DNA of 64,000 bases. Source: Gimesia sp. GTDB lineage: Bacteria; Planctomycetota; Planctomycetia; Planctomycetales; Planctomycetaceae. Shown piece by piece: positions 8,203 to 16,926 of this stretch. Made by a program: the position numbers and the translations under genes. The first letter of the stretch is position 1. Each line of letters starts with the position of its first letter. Below the pieces are notes generated by a model. It was not told where the DNA came from and did not search any database. It saw nothing but the letters and a program-made list of their open reading frames with translations. The stretch spans positions 248,001 through 312,000 of the forward strand of contig NZ_JAVJSQ010000015.1 in NCBI RefSeq assembly GCF_040219335.1, read 5' to 3'.

Positions 8203-9597
8203 ATGAGACGTACTATCCTCAAGATCCTGGTTGTCGTTCTCCTGATCTCTCTGCCGGTAATTTTGCATCAGACCTACCGCTGGATGACCGCCTTACCCGA
8301 TCGGATTACCATCGCCGCCGGTCACCCGGAAGGGCGTTATTACGGGGTCGCAGAACAGCTCAAAGCAAGGTTGCAGGAACAGTTACCGATTGAAGTCGAA
8401 ATCCTGCAGACAGAGGGTTCGCTGGAGAATATGAAGTTGCTGAGATCAGGCAAAGCCGATCTGGGATTTTACCAGCCGGGGGCTGAGTATGTACTGATCG
8501 AACGCAAGCCCGGGCCCGCGGCTCCCAGGCAGGCTGGTCCAGTTGAGACGGACGAAATCTGTTTCATCGCCAATCTGTTTTCCCAGGCCGTGCATGTGAT
8601 TGTACCCCTCGATTCTGAAGTCAGAAATGTGAATGATCTGAAAGGCAAACGGGTTGCGATCGGGCAGCCGGGCTCAGGCGATCTGGCTGCCAGCTTGCCT
8701 TTGCTGGAGCATCTCCAGCTGGACCTGGATGAAATCAAGCCTGCCTACCTGTCGTATCTGGAGATCGAAGAGGAGTTCGGTGAGAACAAGCTGGATGCCG
8801 CTATCGTGACGGTTGGTGTAGAAGCGCCGCTCTTACAGAAACTGCTGCAGACCGGTCAGTATCGTCTGCTCGAAATTCCGTATATCGGTGCCCTGACGCG
8901 GAGGGAAACTCAGTTCTATCCGTATGAGATCCCGGCAGGCATGTATTCCCGAAAACAAAGCGTCGTACCCGAGCGGAACCTGCCCACGGTCGCCTGTGGT
9001 GCTCTGCTGCTTACCAGGGAATCGGTTTCGGACGATCTGATTACGGAGGTAACAACACAGGTACTGCATCAGAATTTTTCCCGGCAGGTGCATCTGAATG
9101 AGCTGTCCGCCAAGGGGCAGACCTTCGCCCGCGAGAACCAGGGGTTTCCCATGCACGATGGGGCAGATCATGTCTACAACCCGGAGCTCAAGCCGTTTAT
9201 GAATTCCGAATTCGTCGAGGCGACCGAAGGGATGCGTTCCTTCATCGTATCCATACTGATTGCCGGTTACTTGCTGTTCCACTGGTTTAGGAAACGCCGA
9301 GAAAAATCGAAAGAACATCGACTGGACAGCTACATCAGGCAACTGGTTGAGATCGAGAATCAGCAGATGAAATTCGATGGCAATAAGCTGCAGGATGGTC
9401 CGGCTCTCATCGCGTTGCTGGATGACGTAACCAGCCTGAGACAGCATACGCTAAAACAGTTTTCTGCTCACGAGTTGAATGAGGATCGGGCGACAGATGT
9501 CTTTCTGGAAATGTGTCACGCATTGAGTGACAAAATTAACGCGAAACTTTTAGGCTGGAAAATTGACCGGCTGGGTGAGAAGATAAAGGACGATTGA
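8203..9597 (+). CDS. TAXI-family solute-binding protein with membrane segments at both ends
   Basis: The 464-residue protein begins with a membrane anchor or uncleaved signal (about residues 6-24) and continues with a TAXI-type periplasmic binding fold. AAGHPEGRYYGVAEQLKA matches the start of that domain; LKGKRVAIGQPGSGDLA and the YLSYLEIEEEF region follow. A second membrane helix lies at about 348-364 and a roughly 100-residue charged cytoplasmic tail ends the protein. Ordinary TAXI proteins are soluble receptors that feed a TRAP permease. Here the two membrane helices tether the domain and no TRAP permease gene is in view, so a sensing or non-transport role is possible. A membrane protein gene follows closely. 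Confidence 0.8.
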   Translation: MRRTILKILVVVLLISLPVILHQTYRWMTALPDRITIAAGHPEGRYYGVAEQLKARLQEQLPIEVEILQTEGSLENMKLLRSGKADLGFYQPGAEYVLIERKPGPAAPRQAGPVETDEICFIANLFSQAVHVIVPLDSEVRNVNDLKGKRVAIGQPGSGDLAASLPLLEHLQLDLDEIKPAYLSYLEIEEEFGENKLDAAIVTVGVEAPLLQKLLQTGQYRLLEIPYIGALTRRETQFYPYEIPAGMYSRKQSVVPERNLPTVACGALLLTRESVSDDLITEVTTQVLHQNFSRQVHLNELSAKGQTFARENQGFPMHDGADHVYNPELKPFMNSEFVEATEGMRSFIVSILIAGYLLFHWFRKRREKSKEHRLDSYIRQLVEIENQQMKFDGNKLQDGPALIALLDDVTSLRQHTLKQFSAHELNEDRATDVFLEMCHALSDKINAKLLGWKIDRLGEKIKDD

Positions 9598-9647
9598 ACT
9601 CTTTCTCTAATGCCGTTTATTCAAGGCTACCCGCCCGGAAGCAGACT

Positions 9648-10322
9648 ATGCTGGCTAATGCCAACCTGATTAATGTGTTACTCATGCTGGCGGTCATGTT
9701 CGTCGGCTACCTGTTTATATTGATCCCGATTCTGATCTATTATGCGATTCAGCACATGCGGTCTCCCCAGCTGATCCTGATGCCCGAGGAGGAAGTCTAC
9801 GATTACTATACCGGTAAATGCGGTTCGGAATCGGAGTGGGCCCGCTCCCGCCAGTTTCAGGAAGCCGGCGTTTATCGCTGGCAGCAGAATTTTATTCTGG
9901 TATGGGAACACGTCGAGAGTGCCACCTATTTTCAGGTGACCCTCTCTCCTTACGGGCGGTTCCACAATTTCACGACTCTGTTTGCGGAAGATTATTCACT
10001 GCTGACTGCCAATGACCGGGAGTCTCTGATTTTTCCCGCGCCGCCCCGCCGTTTCGTGCAGTCGTTCGGCATTGAACAGATCGAGCCCCTGTATGAGAAG
10101 CATGCGTCAGCGGTGGAAGATCTGATCCGGATCAAGCATCTGGAACTGTGTCAGGAGTTTCCGGAGTTTGAAGAATCCTATCTGGCGAGCATGCAGCGCC
10201 AGCACGAGCACGTGCGGTCGGTAATGTTTTATCCGGTGCGCGGAATCTGGTGGTATCACATCGATCGGCGGTCCCGGTTTAACCGCCCGATCGATCTACA
10301 GCAGGCGGTGCTGGACAACTGA
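9648..10322 (+). CDS. Membrane-anchored protein of unknown function, partner of the TAXI gene
   Basis: I do not recognise this 224-residue protein. It has one long hydrophobic helix near the N-terminus (about residues 6-32) and a soluble domain rich in Tyr, Trp and charged residues. ATG 9648 is chosen because GGAAG lies just upstream and the helix begins there. The same frame also opens at a TTG (9594) overlapping the preceding stop, so translational coupling is possible. It sits 50 bp after the TAXI gene on the same strand and probably forms an operon with it. It is convergent with trmB (12 bp between stops). Confidence 0.7.
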   Translation: MLANANLINVLLMLAVMFVGYLFILIPILIYYAIQHMRSPQLILMPEEEVYDYYTGKCGSESEWARSRQFQEAGVYRWQQNFILVWEHVESATYFQVTLSPYGRFHNFTTLFAEDYSLLTANDRESLIFPAPPRRFVQSFGIEQIEPLYEKHASAVEDLIRIKHLELCQEFPEFEESYLASMQRQHEHVRSVMFYPVRGIWWYHIDRRSRFNRPIDLQQAVLDN

Positions 10323-10334
10323 AGTCGTTGTGAA

Positions 10335-10967
10335 TTACTTGCTGAGTTCCCAGAGTCCGCGGTGAATAATCCAGCCTTCCTTGCGTTTTTTTCGTTCAAA
10401 GCTGGTCTGGAAATCCATGTCATGTTCCGGGAGTTTTTCCTCGGGGGCTTCCCGTTTGATGAACTGGGGGGCGTGATCCATCAGGTTAACCACCCGCTCG
10501 TAGTATTCTTCCACGTCCGTCCAGAAGTGCAGCTCACCGCCATTCTTTAAAGCTTTGGTGACCCGTTCCACAAACACGTCGGTAAAAATCCGGCGTTTGT
10601 GATGACGCTTCTTCCACCAGGGATCGGGAAAGTAGACATGTACTTCAGAAACAGAAGAGTCGTGAATGAACTTGTCGAAAGCAACCCTCGCATCTCCCCC
10701 CAGCACACGTGCATTGGGACGCTCGGCCTTCAGTAACCGCGTTGCAGCGCGACGTCCCTCGCGGTAGTCGATCTCCATCCCCAGAAAGTTTTTCTCCGGG
10801 TGCTCACCGCTGGAATTGAACAGAAACAGACCGCGGCCGGCACCTACGTCCAGAACCACCGGATTGTCATTGCCAAAAAAGGCAGCCCAGTCGAAGGGAC
10901 CTTCCAGGTCTTCGAGAGTCTGAAAATAGGGTTTGAGGTCTTTGGTCGGTTTCGAACGCGTCATCAT
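10335..10967 (-). CDS. trmB: tRNA (guanine-N7-)-methyltransferase
   Basis: The 210-residue enzyme methylates N7 of G46 in the variable loop of tRNAs using S-adenosylmethionine. The SAM-binding motif VVLDVGAGRGLFLF (about residues 37-50) and the family hallmark YFPDPWWKKRHHKRR (about 121-135), which includes the catalytic Asp and the tRNA-binding basic run, are intact. Two consecutive ATG codons at 10967 and 10964 both suit as starts. The length is typical for the family. The gene is transcribed divergently from pncC. Confidence 0.95.
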   Translation of the reverse strand: MMTRSKPTKDLKPYFQTLEDLEGPFDWAAFFGNDNPVVLDVGAGRGLFLFNSSGEHPEKNFLGMEIDYREGRRAATRLLKAERPNARVLGGDARVAFDKFIHDSSVSEVHVYFPDPWWKKRHHKRRIFTDVFVERVTKALKNGGELHFWTDVEEYYERVVNLMDHAPQFIKREAPEEKLPEHDMDFQTSFERKKRKEGWIIHRGLWELSK

Positions 10968-11090
10968 GGATTCGTTGTGTTATCGCAGGTGAAGTAAAGG
11001 AAATTATTTCTGGTTAGCACACTGTAGAATAGATGGGATGTTGTGTAAATTATCAGCAGAGCCGCAAACGCTGTTTTTGGAGAGATCTGC

Positions 11091-11651
11091 ATGTTTCCCG
11101 AGTTTTTGATCCAGTCTGCTGAGGAAGTCAAATCGGCTCTGTCCCGTAACGACCGGAGACTCGTTCTCGCAGAGAGTTGCACCGGCGGACTCGTGGCGAC
11201 GCTGATGACCAGCCTGCCGGGGATTTCTGATTATTTCTGTGGCTCAGCCGTGGTCTATCGCTGGGACACCAAAATGAAGTGGCTGGGAGTACAGGCGGAG
11301 ACGTTGAACCAGTTTACCGATGTCAGTCGCGAGACGGCCCGGGAAATGGCTTTGGGTGTCCTGCAGGAAACTCCCGAAGCGACTCTTTCCGCAGCGATCA
11401 CGGGGCATTTGGGGCCTGGTGCCCCCGAGTCTCAGGATGGGCTCGTCTGTATTGGTATCGCCCGACTGACTTCCAGCGATCTTGCGGTGACGCCGGAACT
11501 GGTGTCTGTCGAGGCGCTGCAAAGTGATGCGCTGATCTCAAGTGGACCGGTACAGAATCATCCCGCAGACGGGCTCACGCTGCGCCAGCGTCGCCAGCTG
11601 GCAGCCGCCGATCAGATGCTGAAACTGATCGCCAAAGCACTGGAAAGCTGA
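11091..11651 (+). CDS. pncC: CinA C-terminal-domain amidase (nicotinamide-nucleotide amidase, PncC-like)
   Basis: The 186-residue protein is a stand-alone CinA C-terminal domain. Members of this family deamidate nicotinamide mononucleotide to nicotinate mononucleotide in the pyridine nucleotide salvage cycle. Key segments are VLAESCTGGLVATLMTSLPG (about residues 24-43, with the nucleophilic Ser region), GSAVVYRWDTKMKWLGV and ITGHLGPGAPE. The N-terminal molybdopterin-like CinA domain is absent, as in PncC/YgaD. A GGAGAG site precedes ATG 11091. Another NAD gene, nadE, is 3.5 kb away but not in the same operon. Confidence 0.85.
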   Translation: MFPEFLIQSAEEVKSALSRNDRRLVLAESCTGGLVATLMTSLPGISDYFCGSAVVYRWDTKMKWLGVQAETLNQFTDVSRETAREMALGVLQETPEATLSAAITGHLGPGAPESQDGLVCIGIARLTSSDLAVTPELVSVEALQSDALISSGPVQNHPADGLTLRQRRQLAAADQMLKLIAKALES

Positions 11652-12017
11652 GGGATATGCCTGGCAGGGTACCGGTCGGCAGATTCGGAATAACCGTCAA
11701 GGTTTAACTCTTCGGAAATGTTGTCCTGGTTTGGACACGCGTTACAGCCGGCGCTTCCGGCACGATCTTCATGACAGGTGCGATATTCTGTACTTCCCTT
11801 TACACCGGCGCAACGTGAATAACCGAACTATTCATAAAGCCGTGAGTTGTCGTTGCAGGTGGCTTACCTGTTACATTCGCTACGAGCGAGAACCGGACAG
11901 GAATCCCTGCACCAGCGACAGCTTGAACTGACTCTCAAAATATCTCAGTCATTCGTGCTCACGAGACGGCTAACCTGAACTAATCGCTCTCGACTCTATT
12001 TATTCGAGGATTTCAAA
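11652..12017 (+). other. Leader/intergenic region upstream of the TPR-HEAT lipoprotein
   Basis: This 366 bp stretch has only one short frame (11731-11931) with no ribosome-binding site and basic, low-quality content. I see no clear promoter or terminator. The segment is presumably the promoter region of the downstream gene, whose GAGGAT ribosome-binding site is at its right end. Confidence 0.5.
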
Positions 12018-14459
12018 ATGAAGCGCTGCAGTATTTGGGCCGCAGTTCTTTCAGCGTCTGTTGCTGTTCCATTTGCCGGTTGTACTCATATGCCCACAGC
12101 CATGCTCCCAGCCTCCGCGAAGGCCAAGGTACTGGACAGCAAGATGGAGGTCGCTCAGAATCTGGAAAACAAAAAAGAATTAAAAAAGGCGAAGGAAACC
12201 TACGAAGACATCTTCGAAGCGGATCCCAAACGGGCCTTGGCGTGTCACCGCCTGGCGATCGTAAGTTATCGCGTGGGTGAGCGGGAAGAAGCTCTGGAGT
12301 ACTTCAAAAAGGCGGAAGCACTGACACCGGAGAATCCGGAACTGTTGAGTGACTACGGCTATGCTTTGTACAAGATGAAAAAGCTGAACGAAGCCGAAAA
12401 GGTTCTGCAGAGATCCGTCAAGCTGGAGCCAGACAACGAACGCGCCGTGACGCGTCTGGCCACGGTTCTGGGAACCCAGGGGAAAATGCACGAGAGCTAT
12501 ACGCAGCTGTGTAAAATCAGCACCCCCGCCGAAGCCCACGAGATCGTCGCTCATCTGCACGCTCAGCGTGGTGAAAAACGTGAAGCCCTGGAACGCTATC
12601 AGCGATCGCTGGCAATGAGCCGGATGGCAGCTGGTGAAAGTGGCGGCTTGAAACGGGGTTCTGCTGAATTCAAACAGAATGAAAAACTGCTGAAACGCGT
12701 GCAGATGAATATCGCACAGTTATCCGCAGATCCTGCATTGAAATCGGCCAAACCGGATGTGCAGATGGCACAGCATTCGCGATCTGATGCTGCCAAATCC
12801 AAGCTGGAAACAGCGAGTGCAGAACAGAGCTCGTTCCGTAAATTTGAAGTCGCTCAAAAAACAACACTGAAACAGAAACCGGCACCCAAACCCGAACCCA
12901 CCAGAGAAGACTTCGAGCCCAAAACCGAAGTGGCAGCGACCAATGATTCTCCTTTCCAGGTGATTCGTGATCGCATCGGTAAAAAATCTTCAAAGCAGGA
13001 TGTCGAGAATCCGTTCCTGGCCGACCCGAGTCTGAGCGAGCCTGCATTTGAGCAGGAACCAATGGAAGTTGCCGAGGTCAAATCGGAAAAGACACCGATG
13101 AAATCTCAGGTAGACGACTCAGCACAAAAACGGGAACAGGCAGGTTCCAGACTGAACGAGATTCTGGCCCAGGCTGAAAATCGTTCCCAGCCGGAAGAAG
13201 AAGTCACCTTCAGGAGACTGACTGACGAAGCGGTCGCCCAGATGGAATCCGCGAGTCAAGCAGAACGGCAACCGGTTCGGAATGCCGAAGTCCGGGAAAC
13301 ACAGGTCGCTCAAGTGACTGAAAAACCGGCTGCAACTCAGCCCACGCACAAACGTTCTGCTTACGAACTGATGCGGGACCTGCAGACTGAGTTAATCGCT
13401 GATTTCACACCGGCTGATGAGCAACGGGTACAGGTTACACCAGATTTCCGACAGGTCGCACAAAGCGAAATGCCACGGGAAACAGAGAATACGTTCGAGC
13501 GTCAGCAGCGTGAAGCTGTCAGCAACTCGCCCTTTGAAGATGCTGAAGTGGCCCAGATCGGAACCTGGAATCCCGTCGATCCGAAATCAAAATCGGAACA
13601 GGGAAAAATCAGTACGGTTTCCCGGCAGTTCGAAGTTGAGCCGGTACAGCCCAGCCAGAAGCCGATTGTGCAGAACGTGAGTCTCAGCCAGCCTAAGCGG
13701 GAAGTCGTACCTCCCAATTCGGCAGCCGCTCTCTGTCCCAATGCCAGCGGTGAAGTCCTGTACCTGGTCAAACAGCTGGATTCCAGCGATGTGCCCGAAC
13801 TGAAGCAGGCAGTCCAGCGACTGGGGGCAATGGAAGCTGAAGCAATCGCTTCGGTTCCCGCTCTGCGTTCTCTGTCACTGCATGAGAATATGGGCGTGCG
13901 GATTCAAAGTGCGTTCTCATTATGGAGAATCGAAGGGAATACGGATGATTCCGTGCCGACTTTGATTGAAGCCATGAATTCCCAGGTGGAAAGTGATCGT
14001 TCTTTCGCGGCAGCTGTGCTGTCACAGATTGGTCATCAGTCACAGGAACTGACACCGATTCTGGTTCGCTCACTCTCGGACAGCAATCCTTACGTTCGCC
14101 TGCATACGGCTGAACTGCTGGCTCGGAATCCGGACTGGAAATATCAGGCTCATAAGACACTGTCAGACTGCCTGATGTCCAAAGATGTCAACATTCGTTG
14201 GCTGGCCTGCTACAGCCTGGCTGATCTGCAACCGGAAGATGACCGTGTCGTAGCGGCCCTCTCGCTGGCTCTGCAGGATAAAGCAAGTCAGGTGCGTGCG
14301 GGAGCCGCTTATGCACTGGGAGAGATTGGGCCCTTCGCTCACAAATCAATTCCAGAACTGCAGAAAGCACGGTTTGATACGAACTCAGACGTTCGAACCG
14401 CAGCCCGTAATGCCTTGACCCGGGTAAGCCATCGGATCAATGCTCCTTCAGCCAACTGA
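12018..14459 (+). CDS. Large lipoprotein with TPR and HEAT repeats
   Basis: The 813-residue protein starts with a lipoprotein signal peptide ending FAGC (Cys about residue 22). Residues about 40-190 form TPR repeats (for example LNEAEKVLQRSVKLEPDNE). Residues about 200-580 are Gln/Glu/Lys/Pro-rich, low in hydrophobics and probably disordered. Residues about 600-805 form HEAT-like repeats (SVPALRSLSLHENMGVRIQS, RAGAAYALGEIGP). It therefore joins two scaffold solenoids by a long flexible linker at the cell envelope. I infer a scaffolding role and can name no partner. GAGGAT lies before the ATG and a strong terminator follows the stop, so it is probably monocistronic. Confidence 0.85.
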   Translation: MKRCSIWAAVLSASVAVPFAGCTHMPTAMLPASAKAKVLDSKMEVAQNLENKKELKKAKETYEDIFEADPKRALACHRLAIVSYRVGEREEALEYFKKAEALTPENPELLSDYGYALYKMKKLNEAEKVLQRSVKLEPDNERAVTRLATVLGTQGKMHESYTQLCKISTPAEAHEIVAHLHAQRGEKREALERYQRSLAMSRMAAGESGGLKRGSAEFKQNEKLLKRVQMNIAQLSADPALKSAKPDVQMAQHSRSDAAKSKLETASAEQSSFRKFEVAQKTTLKQKPAPKPEPTREDFEPKTEVAATNDSPFQVIRDRIGKKSSKQDVENPFLADPSLSEPAFEQEPMEVAEVKSEKTPMKSQVDDSAQKREQAGSRLNEILAQAENRSQPEEEVTFRRLTDEAVAQMESASQAERQPVRNAEVRETQVAQVTEKPAATQPTHKRSAYELMRDLQTELIADFTPADEQRVQVTPDFRQVAQSEMPRETENTFERQQREAVSNSPFEDAEVAQIGTWNPVDPKSKSEQGKISTVSRQFEVEPVQPSQKPIVQNVSLSQPKREVVPPNSAAALCPNASGEVLYLVKQLDSSDVPELKQAVQRLGAMEAEAIASVPALRSLSLHENMGVRIQSAFSLWRIEGNTDDSVPTLIEAMNSQVESDRSFAAAVLSQIGHQSQELTPILVRSLSDSNPYVRLHTAELLARNPDWKYQAHKTLSDCLMSKDVNIRWLACYSLADLQPEDDRVVAALSLALQDKASQVRAGAAYALGEIGPFAHKSIPELQKARFDTNSDVRTAARNALTRVSHRINAPSAN

Positions 14460-14483
14460 TTGAGTATGTGCTAAAAAGCTCCG

Positions 14484-14525
14484 AACGGTTTCAGATTCGC
14501 GAAAGCAATCTGGAACCGTTTTTTT
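14484..14525 (+). terminator. Rho-independent terminator of the TPR-HEAT gene
   Basis: AACGGTTTCAGATT (14484-14497) pairs with AATCTGGAACCGTT (14507-14520) over 14 bp with a single G-U wobble and a 9 nt loop, and a run of seven T follows. It lies 25 bp after the stop codon. Confidence 0.9.
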
Positions 14526-14546
14526 ATGCCCGTCTGAAACCAGAGT

Positions 14547-14933
14547 TCAGCGATTCTGGAATGCGGTCAGTTGAGGCATCTCAGCCTGACGGTCAGCGTT
14601 ATGCAGGGGAGTTGCACTGGCCACACGCTGAGGCGGGGGGCATTGCGGGTTGCTGGTCAGATGGCGTTCCAGCCGGCCCTCGAGTGCCTCTTCTTTCTGT
14701 TCCAGGATCTGCTGCCGACGTTTCCGCTCGCGGGAATCGGCCAGCGCACCCAGTCCAAAGTATGAGATGACGCCGAAGACGCCCATCATCAGGAACGAAC
14801 TGTTAGCAGGCACGGATGAAATATTTCCCGTGGCCATACCCAGAATAAAGATACTGATAATCAGGATCGAGGTATGGCTCAACAATGGTCGCCCATTTGC
14901 CTGTGATGAAGCTCTTTTTCTAGAATGTGTCAT
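14547..14933 (-). CDS. Small membrane protein of unknown function
   Basis: The 128-residue frame has a basic N-terminus, two predicted membrane helices (about residues 22-37 and 45-63), then a charged amphipathic segment (SRERKRRQQILEQKEEALEG) and a polar tail. I do not recognise the family. It begins with ATG 14933 and AGAGATC lies upstream. The clear hydrophobic segments and coding-like composition support it, but there is no catalytic motif. Its 3' end runs toward the terminator of the preceding gene. Confidence 0.6.
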   Translation of the reverse strand: MTHSRKRASSQANGRPLLSHTSILIISIFILGMATGNISSVPANSSFLMMGVFGVISYFGLGALADSRERKRRQQILEQKEEALEGRLERHLTSNPQCPPPQRVASATPLHNADRQAEMPQLTAFQNR

Positions 14934-15202
14934 AAGAGATCTCTGTCCCGGGATACTTTGTAAAGGGGAATCAATCTATAATGAGCCTCAACAAATGGCC
15001 CTGTTCCCTTGAGAGATGTAGTTCTACTCATCTAAACTTAGGTCGCGTGTCCGCGGTGGTCAAAAAAAAGTCCTGGATTTAGCCTGAAATCAGGAAATTC
15101 CTTTGTCTGCTGGCTGAATTACAGCAAGTTTGGATTCCCCTGGCGTTCAGGTCCGTAGGATCCGAATATCTGATGCATCTGTTGCAGGAGTGAAGAGCGT
15201 CC

Positions 15203-16876
15203 GTGAAAATTGCCTTGGCCCAGCTGAACCCGACGGTAGGTGACCTGCGCGGAAACTGTCAGCGAATCTTGGAAGCAGTGCAACGAGCTGAACAGGCCGG
15301 CGCTGAACTGGTCCTGTTTTCGGAACTGGTTGTCTGCGGATATCCCCCCAAAGACATCCTGTTGAGAGAAGGTTTCATCGCAGCATGTGACCGGGCAGTA
15401 GAAAAACTGGCACAGGATATCCCCGCCAATATCGGCGTGATTGTAGGACATCCGACCGGACGAGATCTTCCCGGCAGACGCATGGCAAACGCGGCCAGCC
15501 TGCTCTGTCAGGGAGCTGTCGTGGAATGCGTGCACAAGCTGCTGTTGCCTAATTACGATGTCTTTGATGAACAGCGCTATTTCCGCCATGCCGAGCTGGA
15601 GCAGATCCGCCCCGTCACTTTTCGTGGGCTCAAACTGGGCCTGCATATCTGCGAAGACGCCTGGTGGGGGCAACCCGATACCTTTTATCATGATCAGCCG
15701 GTGCAACTCCCCGATCCGGTTCGAATCCTCGCCGAAGCCGGTTCCGATCTGCTGATCAACATCTCTGCCAGTCCCTTTGAAATCGACAAACGAAAACGAC
15801 GGCAGCAGATCATTCAGTCGCATGTGGATCGTTACTCAATCCCTTACCTGTTCGTCAACCAGGTGGGGGGCAACGATGATCTGGTGTTTGACGGACATAG
15901 CTTCGTCCTCGATCAGAACAGTCAGCTTCAATTACAGATGGCCGGTTTCAAAGAAGATCTGCAGCTGTTTGATACTGAGGCGGTCGTTGAATCGCCTCTC
16001 GAAATTTCACCCCTGTCCCGCGAAGAGCAGTTGTTCGATGCCCTGGTGCTGGGCCTGCGGGATTATATGCAGAAGTGTGGATTCACCGATTGCGTTCTTG
16101 GCCTTTCGGGGGGCATCGACAGCGCCCTGGCCGCAGCGGTCGCAGCCGAGGCCATCGGCCCGCAGCACGTGCATGGTCTGCTGCTCCCCAGTCGATACAG
16201 CAGCGATCACAGTGTGGCGGATTCACTGGCACTGGCGGAGAATCTGGGCATCAATTATGAAACCGTGCCCATTGATTCAGTGCATCAGGCTTTTGAGAAT
16301 CTGCCTGTTATCGGCGATGATTTACGCGAAGCACCTGCAGGGCTGGCAGATCAGAACCTGCAGGCGCGTATCCGCGGCGCCAATGTGATGGTTCGTAGCA
16401 ATCAACATGGCTGGATGGCTTTAGCGACCGGTAACAAGAGCGAACTGGCCATGGGATACTGCACGCTGTATGGCGACATGGCCGGAGGTTTCGCCGTACT
16501 CTGTGATGTGCTGAAATGTGATGTCTACCTGGTTTCGCGTTATGTTAACCAGCGCGCCGGCCGTATTGTGATTCCGGAGAACATTCTGGATAAGGCACCC
16601 AGTGCAGAGCTGGCACCGAATCAGGTCGATCAGGACTCACTGCCACCTTATGATGTTCTGGACGGGATTCTGAAAGGTTTGATCGAAGACGAACGTTCCG
16701 TGCGGAGCATGTCGGAGCAGTATCCACGTGAGACCGTTCAATGGGTTGCCAATCGCCTGGATCGGAATGAATTTAAACGTCGACAGATGCCACCCGGCAT
16801 TAAACTGTCAGCCCGGGCATTCGGATCAGGTCGTCGTATGCCGATGGCGGCCCGCTTTCACTGGGACGAAGAGTAA
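15203..16876 (+). CDS. nadE: Glutamine-dependent NAD(+) synthetase
   Basis: The 557-residue enzyme amidates nicotinate adenine dinucleotide to NAD with glutamine-derived ammonia. The N-terminal nitrilase-type glutaminase domain has its Glu ([13 protein letters not shown]), Lys ([14 protein letters not shown]) and Cys ([10 protein letters not shown]) triad. The C-terminal synthetase domain has the PP-loop [16 protein letters not shown] (about residue 298) and [22 protein letters not shown]. The start is a GTG at 15203 with GCAGGAG about 12 nt upstream; the coding sequence begins directly with the nitrilase strand [13 protein letters not shown]. The next gene follows after 50 bp on the same strand. 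Confidence 0.95.
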   Translation: MKIALAQLNPTVGDLRGNCQRILEAVQRAEQAGAELVLFSELVVCGYPPKDILLREGFIAACDRAVEKLAQDIPANIGVIVGHPTGRDLPGRRMANAASLLCQGAVVECVHKLLLPNYDVFDEQRYFRHAELEQIRPVTFRGLKLGLHICEDAWWGQPDTFYHDQPVQLPDPVRILAEAGSDLLINISASPFEIDKRKRRQQIIQSHVDRYSIPYLFVNQVGGNDDLVFDGHSFVLDQNSQLQLQMAGFKEDLQLFDTEAVVESPLEISPLSREEQLFDALVLGLRDYMQKCGFTDCVLGLSGGIDSALAAAVAAEAIGPQHVHGLLLPSRYSSDHSVADSLALAENLGINYETVPIDSVHQAFENLPVIGDDLREAPAGLADQNLQARIRGANVMVRSNQHGWMALATGNKSELAMGYCTLYGDMAGGFAVLCDVLKCDVYLVSRYVNQRAGRIVIPENILDKAPSAELAPNQVDQDSLPPYDVLDGILKGLIEDERSVRSMSEQYPRETVQWVANRLDRNEFKRRQMPPGIKLSARAFGSGRRMPMAARFHWDEE

Positions 16877-16926
16877 GTACTGAAGCATCAATGGAATTCA
16901 ATTCGCTGGTTAGTAGAGAGTTTTCT

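Noticed and set aside
11731..11931. 66-residue Arg-rich plus-strand frame
   Set aside because: There is no start signal and the residue content is atypical; probably leader DNA.
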